In this document: piece after piece, positions 23,291 to 34,981 of the stretch | How the letters are laid out: every line of letters starts with the position of its first letter | Position numbering within the stretch: the stretch's first letter is position 1 | DNA from: Allium sativum | Lineage: Eukaryota > Streptophyta > Magnoliopsida > Asparagales > Amaryllidaceae | Direction of reading: 5' to 3' | Assembly: GCA_030737875.1 (NCBI GenBank) | Contig: CM060922.1 | Location: 303,543,456 to 303,607,455 of the forward strand | DNA length: 64,000 bases | Notes under the pieces: model-generated | What the model was told of the DNA's origin: nothing | What the model saw: only the letters and a program-made list of their open reading frames with translations | Database searches by the model: none | Translations under genes and position numbers: made by a program

Positions 23291-23295
23291 TGCGC
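23291..23295. repeat. Target-site duplication of element C (left), TGCGC
   Basis: TGCGC is repeated at 34919-34923, directly outside both LTRs of C. Confidence 0.92.
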
Positions 23296-23728
23296 TGTAA
23301 CACCCCGGATTTTTGAATAATTGAATTAACTAAATTAAAGAATAATTAATCTTAGATGTGAGAATTATGGGAATGGGGTTGCGCCATTGTGTTCGCCTCG
23401 GAATTCTGGTTGAAACAGAGTCCGAGTTTGCGGGAAACGGGTACTGGATGAAGGAGTTATGGACGAATGAAGTTTGGTGGCAAAACAGAAAAAAATTGCA
23501 CTTCCGCACTTGGGAAGTGCGCCAATACAAATTTGCACTGGCGCACTTGCCAAGTGCGCCCAGGCCGAGGCAGCAGGCCTGCACAGCTTTCTGGTTCAGT
23601 CTGACCCATGTTGCTGAGTCCTTTCAGACTCCTTGCTGAGTCATTAGGGCTGAGGTGTCACCCTATTCCGACTGAATGGTTTTGATTAACCATAAGATCA
23701 TCCGACAGTTTAAATTAATTCAAAACTC

Positions 23729-23736
23729 TATAAAAA
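23729..23736 (+). promoter_or_regulatory. LTR TATA box (C 5' LTR)
   Basis: TATAAAAA lies about 430 bp into the LTR, before CAAACCCTAAA. The matching box in the 3' LTR is at 32131-32138. Confidence 0.6.
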
Positions 23737-24225
23737 GACCCATAGACTCAAACCCTAAATTGGAATTAAAACTAAAACTACGGCCGTCATGTTGTCATCT
23801 TGAACCCTAGAGTAGCCGCCACCAATTAGAGAGGAAGAACAACAAATCAAATCAGTTCTATTCAGCCCTAACAGCGAATCTTCTTCAAAGGATAGCTAAT
23901 ACAACTTCAGAAATCAGAATTCAGAACTCAAGACCGCCTTAGAGTTGTGAGTTCGATAGTTTTAATAAAATAATTATAATTTAATTGGATTAATTTATGA
24001 TGCGGATTGTATGGATGTGATGTGAATTATTGATCGTATGTTGTAGTTATGTAGTAGAATTGTGTTGAAAACTCTATGACGTTATGTTATGATGCTATCA
24101 TTTACGATGTAAAGTTATGATGCAATCACCCATGTTGTAATTCTATGATTAGCCTATGTCTAGTTGAATTATCAAGTTGTACATATACTAAGTTTGGTTA
24201 TGTTGGTTCATATGATAAATCATAT

Positions 24226-24660
24226 GTATGCAAGTTTAGATTTTTATGTAAACATGAATCATATACAAGTTGGGTAAAATTATATGTGACCTTACATGGT
24301 TATGAAATCTAGTTTACGTGAAAATTTGGTTAAAAGTTAGGCTATGGCATGGGTGAGTTATATGCTAAATTCTACATGATATTTTACATGTTAGATGCAA
24401 GTTTACACCATTGCTACGATGCATAAATTACATATGCAAGTTTCTATAAATATATGAGTTTGGGGTATGAATCATGTTATGCAAGTTTAGGGTTATTACC
24501 TATGCAAGTTTACACCTTTAGATGTAGATCTATGACATACATGATTTATGCAAGTTCACACCTAAAGATTTGGAACCATGACATATGTTGTTTATGCAAG
24601 TTGAAACTTTGGCCTATGCAAGTTTTAGATGTAGAACATCGTTCACATATGCAAGTTTAT
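24226..24660 (+). repeat. ATGCAAGTT repeat cluster (C 5' LTR)
   Basis: About nine copies of (T)ATGCAAGTT(T) occur within 435 bp, all in one orientation and irregularly spaced. The same cluster lies at about 32632-33062 in the 3' LTR. It is downstream of the TATA box and upstream of the hairpins, so it would be transcribed. Confidence 0.8.
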
Positions 24661-25002
24661 CCCTATGTTTAGATCTATGTTTTCATTATGTGTATATTGT
24701 GATGTTTTCGCTTTATTCCATGAGTTAGACTATTCGAGTCTAACGTATATTTTACGTTAAACGAACAAATGCACAATGTGGGGGTAAAGGGGATAATATT
24801 AAAAGATTTAATTGGTATAAATGCCTTAAAAGGCATAAAATAATTTGTGGTGAAAATTGGTATGATTTTACATACCATAAATGGATGGACATAATTGAGT
24901 CAATTATGGACATCTTTAAATTTGGAATTGATTGATAATTTGAATAGGGAAAGTAATTCAAATTGGGGAATGATTAATTAGGAGTAATTGATCGTCTAAG
25001 GC

Positions 25003-25213
25003 ACAAGGTTAAGCTCTTTTATGGTGTAAGACTGCCCGGACCCGCCCGACAAATCCAGCTGCCACAAATGCCAGTCTAATGTGAGAGGTCTTAGGATAAA
25101 TTAAATACGTAACAATTGTAAAGACACGAGGTTAGGCTCTTTTGTTGTGTAAGACCGCCCGGACCCGCCCGGCAAATCCAGCTACCACAAATGCCAGTCT
25201 AATGTGAGAGGTC
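25003..25213 (+). other. Tandem covarying hairpins in C 5' LTR
   Basis: The second copy has outer stem TTAGGCT (25132-25138) facing AGTCTAA (25196-25202), which contains one G-U pair in the sense RNA. The inner stem, in the version kept in the 3' LTR, is TTTGTGG facing CCACAAA. The loop is GCCCGGACCCGCCCGGCAAA with TCCAGCT. The first copy (25003-25090) has the same plan. Both end AATGTGAGAGGTCTT. Confidence 0.78.
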
Positions 25214-26541
25214 TTTATGAGGTTACGGTCTTAATGAATTAAGAAACGCTTAATAAGATAAACATGTAGTGGACATGAGGGGGTTAAGTGGGTGCCTTGG
25301 GTGCCATATGGAATCTAGTGGGTGCCTTGGGTGGCATTTGGAAATACGATTAGAAACACTTAACCAAAATTGAAACATGTAGTTGAAACATGAATAAGAA
25401 GTGGGTTAAGTGGGATGTACTAGAGGGGACCAAGCTTAGGTGGATAGCTTGTGTCAAGTAATAGGGGCCCATTTCAACCAGTAACCCATACGTATCTTTG
25501 TGGGCTCGACCCAAGTCGAGGACGGGACACGCATACTGGGTTTGACTGTAAGAGGCCAAAACGGGTTAGCGGTGGCAAAGCAAGTCCAACGGGTTTATAT
25601 GAGTGTGTGGACCCAGGCTGGTAGGTAAGACGTTGTTGCATCGTGTAGGTATAAGCCGTGCATTGTTGGTTGTATCGGGTTGCCACTTTGTGGAGTGATA
25701 CACCCCACTGTGGGGCCAGCACGGGTATCTCCGAGTTAGGGAGCCGATCGCTTGGGGGTAGTGGGTACACCTAGTGGAGATAGGGGCAGGCAGCACCTAT
25801 GAAGGCAGCTAGGGGTGCACGAAACTACCAATATCATTATTAAGTTCTGTAGGCAGAATCGACCTTAGGCTGACTAGTGGTGGTGCAGTATACTAGTGGT
25901 GGTGCAGTATAGCAATTATCCTATAGTGTTGGTGTAGTTTAGTAATTATCTTATTGTGGTTTAGGGGCACTTTAACGATATCGTTCTTCATCTTGTTTCC
26001 TTATTTACTCTGCCGTACTCAATGGTTCATGGTCATTTCCTTATTTTCCAACTTATGCCTTAGCCTAGTTACTTTGTTAATTATATTGTTAAAATTATCG
26101 CACTCGCCAGACTTTATGTCTAACCCTCTTTGTTTCCTCCTCTTTTCTTCCTTCCCCCCCCCCCCAAGGTGCTCAGGTTGGGATTAGCACCATTGGAGCT
26201 TGATCTTGGACTGCTGTTTCTCTGCTTTTGGAAGATTACTTGGATCGCTGAAGTAAAGTTCGGCTTCTCTTTTATTTATGGCTATTTTGTATTGGGGATT
26301 ATGTCTTTCAGTTTATGTACTTTTGATAGTCAAGATGGATATTATGTGCTTTGACTCTGGTTTTCGATGATGTAAGCAAACATATGTGTTTTCCGCTGCA
26401 CTGAAATAAAGTTTTAAATCTTTGAGTACTATTTATATTTGTCTTATTGTTAAGTTTCTATTTTGTACTTACTTAAAACACTCCATAGAAGTTAATGCAT
26501 TCCCTTTGTGAGTGACATTAATGGACGTGGGGTGTTACACA

Positions 26542-26553
26542 TGGTATCAGAGC
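26542..26553 (+). other. Primer binding site, tRNA-Met type (C)
   Basis: TGGTATCAGAGC lies two bases after the 5' LTR. Confidence 0.93.
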
Positions 26554-26749
26554 TGAAGGTTACCAGAACAGATATGAATTTTGAAAAAAAACTATTTTTC
26601 AAAACAATTTTTATAAAGAAGTACCTTCAAAAGTATGTTCTAAGGAAAGTATTTTCAGGAGAAAAGCTTATTTTAGAAAGCATAACCCCAAGGGTCATAT
26701 ATCTTTCCTTCGGTTCTATTATATTGAATCTTTCCTTTTTCGTTTCAAC

Positions 26750-27655
26750 ATGTCTAAAGCATTTGAGTTACTAGAGGGTGTTCATGTACCCGGTTGGTTT
26801 CGTCAATATCTCGAGGCTAGGGCCGCCACTGCAGGTCCAGCAAATGCTCCTCCTCCTCCTCCCCCTCCTCCTCGCATCGATACTTTTGCGAAGATATATA
26901 AGGACTTTAGAGCGATGGGTGGAAAACCTTTTCACGGGACGGAGACATTTGTTGAAGCTTGTAACTGGCTAAAGGAGGTGGAAGAATTGTTTAGAATCTT
27001 TGAAGTGGATGATGAAAGAAAAGTCCAGCTAGCTGCCTGGCTAATGAAGGATGAGGCCTAGTTTTGGTGGGAGGTCACTAATGGGGGACGTCCAGTCGAT
27101 ACATGGCTAGATTTTAGGCAGAGGTTTGAGGCAAATTTTCTCTCGCAGGATGAAGAGAATCTATACATGGAAAGGTTTTTGGCGCTGAAGCAAGGGAATC
27201 TATTGGTGAAAGAGTACGTTAACAAATTCAACCAATTGGCAAGATTTGGCTTGGACTTGGTGAATACTCCAGAAAAGAAGGCTCTAAGATTTGTGAAGGG
27301 TTTAAATGAGCCGCTTCATGGGTTAGCTATGACCTACATTCCCATGGGGGCTATCTTCGAGAGACTAGTTGGCATGGCGCTCATGCATGAAGAGGAAAAG
27401 GGCGTCAATGCTAATAAGGCACCCGAGAAGAAAGGGGATCAAAAGAAGCCGCAACAGCAACAATAGAACAAGAAAGGTGGCAAAGGCAACAATGCTAAGG
27501 GAAAGAAAAGATGCTTTAACTGTGGGACACCCGGACATCTAAGCAAAGATTGTAGGAAGAAAAAGAAGACTGGTTGTTTCCACTGTGGCGAGGTGGGACA
27601 TCTTATTAAGGACTGCCCAAAGAAAGGGAAGAGGGCAGGGTCTACCTCGGGAGGA
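26750..27655 (+). pseudogene. gag: Element C gag
   Basis: The ATG at 26750 starts MSKAFELLEGVHVPGWFRQY. An eight-proline run lies at residues 34-41, then the capsid-type core (FAKIYKDFRAMGGKPFHGTE, WLKEVEELFRIF), EYVNKFNQLARFGLDLVNTP, and two CCHC knuckles, CFNCGTPGHLSKDC (Cys at about residue 255) and CFHCGEVGHLIKDC (about 276). All parts share one frame. It is interrupted only by TAG codons at 27059 and 27464 (the latter in a Gln run, consistent with CAG or CAA becoming TAG). Pol follows in the same frame without a break, as in Tekay-type single-ORF elements. Confidence 0.9.
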
Positions 27656-30600
27656 CAGGTGCAAGCTCTTATGGCACCAGGGCAGGCAAGGGGACAAGTT
27701 CAGGCTCTCGTGGTCCCACCGCTGCAAGAACGAGGTAGAGCAATTTCCGTTGAAAGTTTAGTTCTTCTGTTTGATCATCGTGTCCGTACTTTATTCGATT
27801 CTGGCGCATCACATTTGTTTATTTCTACATCATTAGTTGAAACACTGCACCTTGATACTAGTCTAGTTACCGATCCCTTAGTAGTCTCAAATCCTATCGG
27901 TGGTTCGGCTCATCTTTCTATGATTTGTCGGGATTTGAGAGTTTTTATCTTGGGCATTGAGTTTAAGTGCAACGCTTTTGTTCTTGGCTTTATGGGCTAC
28001 GGTTTAATTCTAGGTATGGATTGGCTAACTAGATATGGGGCCATCCTAGATTGTGAAAGAAGGGTTGTTAGATTGTTGACTCGTTTTGGAAAGACCCTTG
28101 ATATTTCTTGTGACCCTAGAGGTCTAGTAATGCTTAGCTACCTAGAATCCCTTGACGCATCCAATGATGATTTACATTCTGTTCCCATAGCCCGTGAATA
28201 TGCTGATGTCTTCGATGAGGTGAGAGGTTTACCCCAAAAACGTGAGATAGACTTCCGGATATATCTAGTAGATAATGCAAAGCCAGTTGCATTACCAGTG
28301 CGCTACATGGCTCCAAGAGAGAGAAGAGAACTCAGTAAGCAAGTGAAGGAATTGCTTGAGAAGGGGTTCATCAGACGTAGTGTATCGGATTGGGGTGCTC
28401 CAGTAGTATTTGCCACGAAGGCGGATGGGTCCCTTTGACTTTGTGTGGACTATAGAGAGCTTAATAAGTTTACTAAGAAGAATAGACACCCCCTGCCGAG
28501 GATTGACGATCTCTTTGATTAGTTAGTGGACGCCTAAGTGTTTTCTTAGTTGCACTTAGCCACTGGTTTCCATCAGTTGAGAGTGGCTGAGGATAGCATA
28601 GACAAGACTGCCTTTAGGACTCCAGACGGTTTCTTCGAGTGGCTTGTGATGCCCTTCGGTTTGACAAATGCCCCTGCATACTTTGTTGACTTGATGAGTA
28701 GGGTGTTTAGGGAGTACCTTAATAGATTCGTGGTAGTCTTTGTGGACTACATCTTGATCTTTTCTAATAGCGAGGAAGAGCTTGACCTACATCTTAGGGA
28801 AGTGTTGGAGACTCTTCGAGCGCATAGCCTTAAAGCTAAATTTTCTAAATGTCACTTTTGGAGGAAGGAAGTGCGATTCTTAGGGCACGTGGTTTCCAAA
28901 GAAGGGATAGTTGTGGATCCCGCGAAGATAGTGGCTATCCAAGATTGGAAGGTTCCTAAAAATGCTACCGAGGTGAGGAGTTTCTTAGGGTTGACTGGCT
29001 ACTACAGGAAGTTCATTAAGGACTTCGCATAAATATCAGCCCCATTAACACGATTGACGAAGAAGAACTTAGTTTTCATGTGGGACGTAGATTGTGATGA
29101 TGCGTTCCAATGTTTAAAGAGAGCTTTGACCATAGCCCCAGTCTAGTGTTGCCAGATGGGAGTAAGTCATTTACCGTTTATACCGATGCTTGTGGGACAG
29201 AACTAGGCGCAGTCTTAATGCAAGAGGGAAGGGTAATAGCCTATGGTGGAATTAAATTGAGAGTACATGAGAGAAATTACACTACACATGACCTAGAGTT
29301 GGCTGCTATTGTATTCGCGCTTAAGTCTTGGCGTCATTATCTTCTTGGCGAAAAATTTGAATTATTCACTGACCACAAATCGCTAAAATACTTATTCTCT
29401 CAGAAGGACTTGAACTTAAGGCAGCAAAGGTGGATGGAATTCTTAGCATCCTACGATTTCGAGATAGCATATACCCCTGGCAAGGGTAACATGGTGGCAG
29501 ACTCCTTAAGTAGAAAAAGGTTGTCCTTGAGTCCGTTGTTTGTTGAACGGCGAAGCTTAGAGTTCATCTCTACGTTTGACTTTAAACCTTCCATTGACTT
29601 TGTACCCGGTTTGTTAGCATCCTTAGAGGTCAGACCTACGCTTTTGGGACGGATTGGCGAGGCACAACAAGACGACCCACAGTTGGTTGAGATAGTAGAA
29701 AAACTAAAAAGAGGGGAGTCATCGAGCCATTTCCGTAGGTATACCCTAGATGATAAGGGTTGGTTACGTAGGGACGATAGACTTTGTGTACCACAGGACG
29801 AGAAATTGAGGAAGACCATTCTTGATGATGCACATCGTTCAAAGATGACCATCCATCCCGATGGGGACAAGATGTACATGGACATGAGATGAGTTTACTG
29901 TTGGGCCATTATGAAGAAGGACGTGGCAGAGTTTGTTGCTAGATGCTTGGTGTGCCAACAAGTAAAAGCAGAGCAAAAGAAGCCCGGTGGATTGCTTGAC
30001 CCATTGGAGGTCCCACAATGGAAGTGGGAAAGTGTTTCGATGGACTTTGTTGATGGATTACTAAGATTGAGGAAGGGTAATACAGGGATTTGGGTCGTGG
30101 TAGACAGACTTACTAAGAGCGCCCATTTCATTCCCGTGAAGAGTAAGAGGACTGCTCCATGGTTAGCCTACGTATACATTCGAGAAATAGTTCGTTTGCA
30201 CGGTGTTCGTTCTAGCATAGTGAGCGACCGCGATCCCATCTTCACTAGCGAGTTTTGGAAGAGCTTGCAAGAGGCGGTAGGGACTCAGTTATGTTTGAGC
30301 ACTGCATATCATCCTCAGACGGACGGCCAGATCGAGAGTGTGAATCGTATTCTAGAGGACTTATTGAGGTTGTGTGTCTTAGATTTCGGAGGTACATGGG
30401 AGGAACATCTTCCGTTGGTGGAGTTCGCATATAATAACGGCTTTCAGTCTAGCATTGGCATGGCACCGTTCGAGGCTCTTTATGGACGGCCGTGTTGTTC
30501 GCCTACATGTTTGTGGGAATCTACAGACAAGATCTTACTTGGGCCCGACATGATTAGAGAGACTTCGAAAAAGGTCGATTTGATTCGAAGGAGGATGAAG

Positions 30601-31068
30601 ACGGAGCAAGATAGGCAGAAATCTTATGCGGACAAGAGGAGGACAGATCTTGCATTTGATATTGGGGACATGGTCTTTGTCAAGGTGTCTCCATTACGGA
30701 ACGTCGTTCGCTTTGGGTCCGTTGGGAAGTTAGCACCAAGGTTCGTAGGGCCGTTTCCTATTAAGGAAAGGATTGGGCAGATGACGTATAGAGTGGAGTT
30801 TCCCGAGAGACTTAGTGGTGTACACGACATATTCCATGTATCACATTTGAGGAAGTGCTTGCACGAGACCGCGGAAGTGGTAGAGCCAAGCTTGCTTAGA
30901 GAGGTGGAGATAGAGCATGATGCGACGATTCGACGAGATCCTACGTGCATTCTTGGGTCGGAGATTTAGGAGTTGAGGAATCGAGAGGTCAAACTAGTCA
31001 AAGTGCAATGGGGAGATGATGAGAGCAACACTACTTGGGAGACGGAAGCGAAGATGCGTTCATTATAG
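27656..31068 (+). pseudogene. pol: Element C pol (PR-RT-RNase H-INT-GPF-chromodomain)
   Basis: The protease keeps DSGASH (27797-27814). RT begins [20 protein letters not shown] and has FVDY at 28742-28750 where FVDD is expected, so the second catalytic Asp is lost. RNase H reads FTVYTDACGTELGAVLMQEG and [10 protein letters not shown]. Integrase has D at 30043, D at 30226 and E at 30334 (60 and 35 residues between, the canonical D-D-35-E). GPF: RFVGPFPIKERIGQMTYRVE. The tail is NREVKLVKVQWGDDESNTTW, ending at TAG 31066. Defects: TGA 28436, several TAG/TAA in 28519-28548, TAA 29030, a one-base loss at about 29144, TGA 29890, TAG 30967. Confidence 0.9.
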
Positions 31069-31685
31069 CCTTTTCTTTTCAGGGTATGTCTTTTAATTTC
31101 TCCTTTATCACTTACCTTGTACTTATCTTATCTTTAGTATGTCCTCTCGCTAGTATCTTTGACCTTTAGGTAGAATAGTCCTATGGTTGAAACATGTGTT
31201 TGAGACATGTTATGTATGATGGATGCATGTGGATGCAAGTGTTTGCTCGTGGTTGCTCGTGGATGCATATACACACACTTTAGGCACTAGATCGGCTCAG
31301 TCACTTCATATTGCATGTTGCATATAAATGTGTGTGCATATTGAAGTAATGGATGTATAATGGTTGTACCATCATATGGATGTTGCATGTTGGTGAATGG
31401 TTGTGCACACATGTAGAAATAATATGTATCGATAAGGTTCTTTCGCATACATAATGGAAGCATGGCACTATCATGGTTTGCATTAAGGAGGTCAACTGAA
31501 TCAGTAGACCGCCTGATTTTGCATTAGATAAGGAACATATACACACACTTCTTGCATATGTTCATACAACATTAGAAATTTTATAAGGACAATGGATGCC
31601 CGTGTTTGATGGTTGAGTAGATGGTTGTTTGGATGGTAGGATAAGCATTCTCCTTAACTTGGAGATTTCGGGGGCGAAATCCCTT

Positions 31686-31698
31686 AAGGAGGGGAGAA
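31686..31698 (+). other. Polypurine tract of C
   Basis: AAGGAGGGGAGAA abuts the 3' LTR start. The region from 31069 to 31685 between pol and this tract is non-coding, with TGGATGCA/GTTGCTCGTGG-type short repeats. Confidence 0.85.
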
Positions 31699-34600
31699 TG
31701 TAACACCCCGGATTTTTGAATAATCGAATTAACTAAATTAAAGAATAATTAATCTCAGATGTGAGAATTAAGGGAATGGGGTTGCGCCATTATGTTCGTC
31801 TCGGAATTCTGGTTGAAATAGAGTCCGAGTTTGCGGGAAACGGGTAACGGATGAAGGAGTTATGAACGAACGAAGTTTGGTGGCAAAACAAAAAAAATTG
31901 CACTGGCGTACTTGGGAAGTGCGCCAGTACAAATTTGCACTGGTGCACCTGCCAAGTGCACCCCGACCGAGGCAGTAGGCCTGCACAACTTTCTGGTTCA
32001 GTCTGACCCATGTTGCTGAGTCCTTTCAGACTCCATGCTGAGTCATTAGGGCTGAGATGTCACCCTATTCCGAATGAATTGTTTCGATTAACCATAAGAT
32101 CATCTGACGGATTAAATTAATTCAAAACTCTATAAAAAGACCAATAGACTCAAACCCTAAATCAGAATTAAAACTAAAACTATGGCCGTCATGTTGTCAT
32201 CTTGAACCCTAGAGTAGCCGCCACCAGTTAGAGAGGAAGAACAGCAAATCAAATCAGTTCTATTCAACCCTAACAGCGAATCTTCTTCAAAGGAGAGCTA
32301 ATACAACTTCAGAAATCAGAATTTAGAACTCAAGACCGCCTTTGAGTTGTGAGTTCGATAGTTTTAATAAAATAATTAGTAATTTAATTGGATTAAGTTA
32401 TGATGCGGATTGTATGGATGTGATGTGAATTATTGATCGTATATTGTAATTATGTTGTAGAATTGTGTTGAAATCTCTATGACGTTATGTTATGATGTTA
32501 TCGTTTACGATGTAAAGTTATGATGCAATCACCCATGTTGTAATTCTATGATTAGCCTATGTCTAGTTGAATCATCATGTTGTACATATGCTAAGTTTGG
32601 TTATGTTGATTCATATGATAAATCATATGTATCCAAGTTTAGATTTTTATGTAAACATGAATCATATACAAGTTGGGTAAAATTATATGTGACCTTACAT
32701 GGTTATGAAATCTAGTTTATGTGAAAATTTGATTAAAAGTTAGGCTATGACATGGGTGAGTTATATGCTAAATTCTACATGATATTTTACATGTTAGATG
32801 CAAGTTTACACCATTGTCATGATGCATAAATTACATATGCAAGTTTCTATAAATATATGAGTTTGGGGTATGAATCATGTTATGCAAGTTTATGGTTATT
32901 ACCTATGCATGTTTACACCTTTAGATGTAGATCTATGACATACATGATTTATGCAAGTTCACACCTAAAGATTTGGAACCATGACATATGTTGTTTATGC
33001 AAGTTGTAACTTTGGCCTATGCAAGTTTTAGATGTAGAACACATCATTCACATATGCAAGTTCATCCCTATGTTTAGATCTATGTTTTCATTATGTGTAT
33101 ATTGTGATGTTTTCTCTTTATTCCATGAGTTAGACTATTCGACTCTAACATATATTTTACGTTAAACGAACAAACGTACAACGTGGGGTAAAGGGGATAA
33201 TATTAAAAGATTTAATTGGTATAAATGCCTTAAAAGGCATAAAATAAGTTGTGGTGAAAATTGGTATGATTTTACATACCATAAATGGATGGACATAATT
33301 GAGTCAATTATGGACATCGTTAAATTTGGAATTGATTGATAATTTGAATAAGGAAAGTAATTCAAATTTGGGAATGATTAATTAGGAGTAATTAATCGTC
33401 TAAGACACGAGGTTAAGCTCTTTTGTGGTGTAAGACTGCCCGGACCCGCCCGGCAAATCCAGCTGCCACAAATGCCAGTCTAATGTGAGAGGTCTTAGGA
33501 TAAATTAAATACGTAACAATTGTAAAGACACGAGGTTAGGCTCTTTTGTGGTGTAAGACTGCCCGGACCCGCCCGGCAAATCCAGCTTCCACAAATGCCA
33601 GTCTAATGTGAGAGGTCTTTATGAGGTTATGGTCTTAATGAATTAAGAAACACTTAACCAGATAAACATGTAGTGGACATGACGAGGTTAAGTGGGTGCC
33701 TTGGGTGGCATGTGGAATCTAGTGGGTGCCTTGGGTGGCATTTGGAAATACGATTAGAAACACTTAACCAAAATTGAAACATGTAGTTGAAACATGAATA
33801 AGAAGTGGGTTAAGTGGGATGTACTAGAGGGGACCAAGCTTAGGTGGATAGCTTGTGTCAAGTAATAGGGGCCCATTTCAACCAGTAACCCATACCTATC
33901 TTTGTGGGCTCGACTCAAGTCGAGGACGGGACACGCATACTAGGTTTGACTGTAAGAGGCCAAAACGGGTTAGCGGTGGCAAAGCAAGTCCAACGGGTTC
34001 ATATGCGTGTGTGGGCCCGGGCTGGTAGGTAGGACGTTGTTGCATCGTGTAGGTATAAGCCGTGCATTGTTGGTTGTATCGGGTTGCCACTTTAGGGAGT
34101 GATACACCCCACAGTGGGGCCAGCATGGGTATCTACGAGTTAGGGAGCCGATCGCTTGGGGGTAGTGGGTACACCTAGTGGAGATAGGGGCAGGCGGCAC
34201 CTATGAAGGCAGCTAGGGGTGCACGAAACTACCAATATCATTATTAAGTTCAGTAGGAGGGATCAACCTTAGGGTGACTAGTGGTGGTGCAGTATAGCAA
34301 TTATCCTATAGTATTGGTGTAGTTTAGTAATTATCTTATAGTGGTTTAGGGGCGCTTTAACGATATCGTTGTTCATCTTGTTTTCTTATTTACTCTGCCA
34401 TACTCAATGGTTCATGGTCATTTCCTTATTTTCCAACTTATGCCTTAGCCTAGTTACTTTGTTAATTATATTGTTAAAATTATCGCACTCGCCAGACTTT
34501 ATGTCTGACCCCCTTTGTTTCCTCCTCTTTTCTTCCTCCCCCCCCAGGTGCTCAGGTTGGGACTAGCACCAATGGAGCTTGATCTTGGACTGTTATTTCT

Positions 34601-34918
34601 CTGATTTTAGAAGATTACTTGGATCGCTGAAGTAAATTTCAGCTTCTCTTTTATTAATGGCTATTTTGTATTGGGGATTATGTCTTTCATCTTATGTACT
34701 TTTGATAGTCAAGATGGATATCATGTACTTTGACTCTGGTTTTCGATGATGTAAGCAAACATATGTGTTTTCCGCTGCACTGAAATAAAGTTTTAAATCT
34801 TTGAGTACTATTTATATCTGTCTTGTTGTTAAGTTTCTGTTCTATACTTACTTAAAACGCTCCATAGAAGTTAATGCATTCCCTTTGTGAGTGACATTAA
34901 TGGACGTGGGGTGTTACA
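31699..34918 (+). repeat. Element C 3' LTR (3220 bp)
   Basis: It is collinear with the 5' LTR. The hairpin pair lies at about 33400-33617, with intact inner stems TTTGTGG/CCACAAA (the 5' LTR shows changes in these arms). The ATGCAAGTT cluster lies at 32632-33062. It is followed by the TGCGC duplication. Confidence 0.93.
33400..33617 (+). other. Tandem covarying hairpins in C 3' LTR
   Basis: Both copies read GACACGAGGTTA(A/G)GCTC, TTTGTGGTGTAAGACTGCCC, GGACCCGCCCGGCAAATCC, AGCT(G/T)CCACAAATGCCAGTC and TAATGTGAGAGG. The TTTGTGG/CCACAAA pairing is perfect in the first copy and near perfect in the second. Confidence 0.75.
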
Positions 34919-34923
34919 TGCGC
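34919..34923. repeat. Target-site duplication of element C (right), TGCGC
   Basis: It is identical to 23291-23295. The D LTR resumes after it. Confidence 0.92.
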
Positions 34924-34976
34924 GTTTGGGCTTTGGTCTGGCTCGTTGAGACTCTTACCAAAAAAGAGGGTTAACA

Positions 34977-34981
34977 GTAGA
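34977..34981. repeat. Target-site duplication of element D (right), GTAGA
   Basis: It is identical to 18793-18797. The RNase H frame of B resumes directly after it. Confidence 0.92.

Larger units (their letters stand above)
23296..26539 (+). repeat. Element C 5' LTR (3244 bp)
   Basis: It runs from TGTAACACC to GTGTTACA. In order it holds a GC-rich inverted stretch (GCACTTCCCAAGTGC type, 23507-23560), a TATA box at 23729-23736, a cluster of ATGCAAGTT repeats (24226-24660), a hairpin pair (25003-25213), and near its 3' end a C-homopolymer (about 26153-26166, shorter in the other LTR). Confidence 0.93.
23296..34918 (+). mobile_element. Element C: full-length Tekay/Del-like chromovirus (11.6 kb)
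   Basis: Two LTRs (23296-26539 and 31699-34918) share TGTAACACCCCGG starts and GGGGTGTTACA ends, with a perfect TGCGC duplication. The internal region has a tRNA-Met primer site, gag with two zinc knuckles, PR-RT-RNase H-INT, a GPF module, a chromodomain-like tail and a purine tract. About five differences in the first 108 LTR bases suggest moderate age. It carries several in-frame stops and one frameshift, but all domains are present in order. It is the youngest layer of the H > B > D > C nest. Confidence 0.95.
18798..34976 (-). mobile_element. Element D: gag-only Tat-like LTR element (non-autonomous)
   Basis: The LTRs start TGTTGACGTC (changed to TTTTGATGTC in the left copy) and end GGGTTAACA. 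The internal region (19500-22501) holds a single minus-strand gag and no protease, RT or integrase. A tandem-repeat block lies between gag and the left LTR. The primer-site-like sequence next to the right LTR (TTGGCGCGCCAGGTAG, minus strand) and the Gag knuckle CxFHxxxGHxTxxC point to the Tat/Ogre/Retand side of Ty3/gypsy. Without pol it would have depended on an autonomous relative. Element C sits in its right LTR. Confidence 0.85.
22502..34976 (-). repeat. Element D right LTR (5' LTR in element sense), split by element C
   Basis: The LTR occupies 22502-23295 and 34924-34976 (about 847 bp together). Removing C and one TGCGC copy joins GGTTGCGC to GTTTGGGC, matching GGTTGCGTGTTTGGGC in the left LTR. 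A minus-strand TATA box (TATAAATA, 22846-22853) is present here but deleted from the left LTR. The insertion of C lies near the 5' end in element sense, so it separates the LTR start from the rest. Confidence 0.88.

Noticed and set aside
29451..29885. Minus-strand frame of 144 codons over C's RNase H and integrase
   Set aside because: It is a shadow frame opposite a clear RNase H; its low-complexity Ser-rich text follows from the codon use of the true strand.
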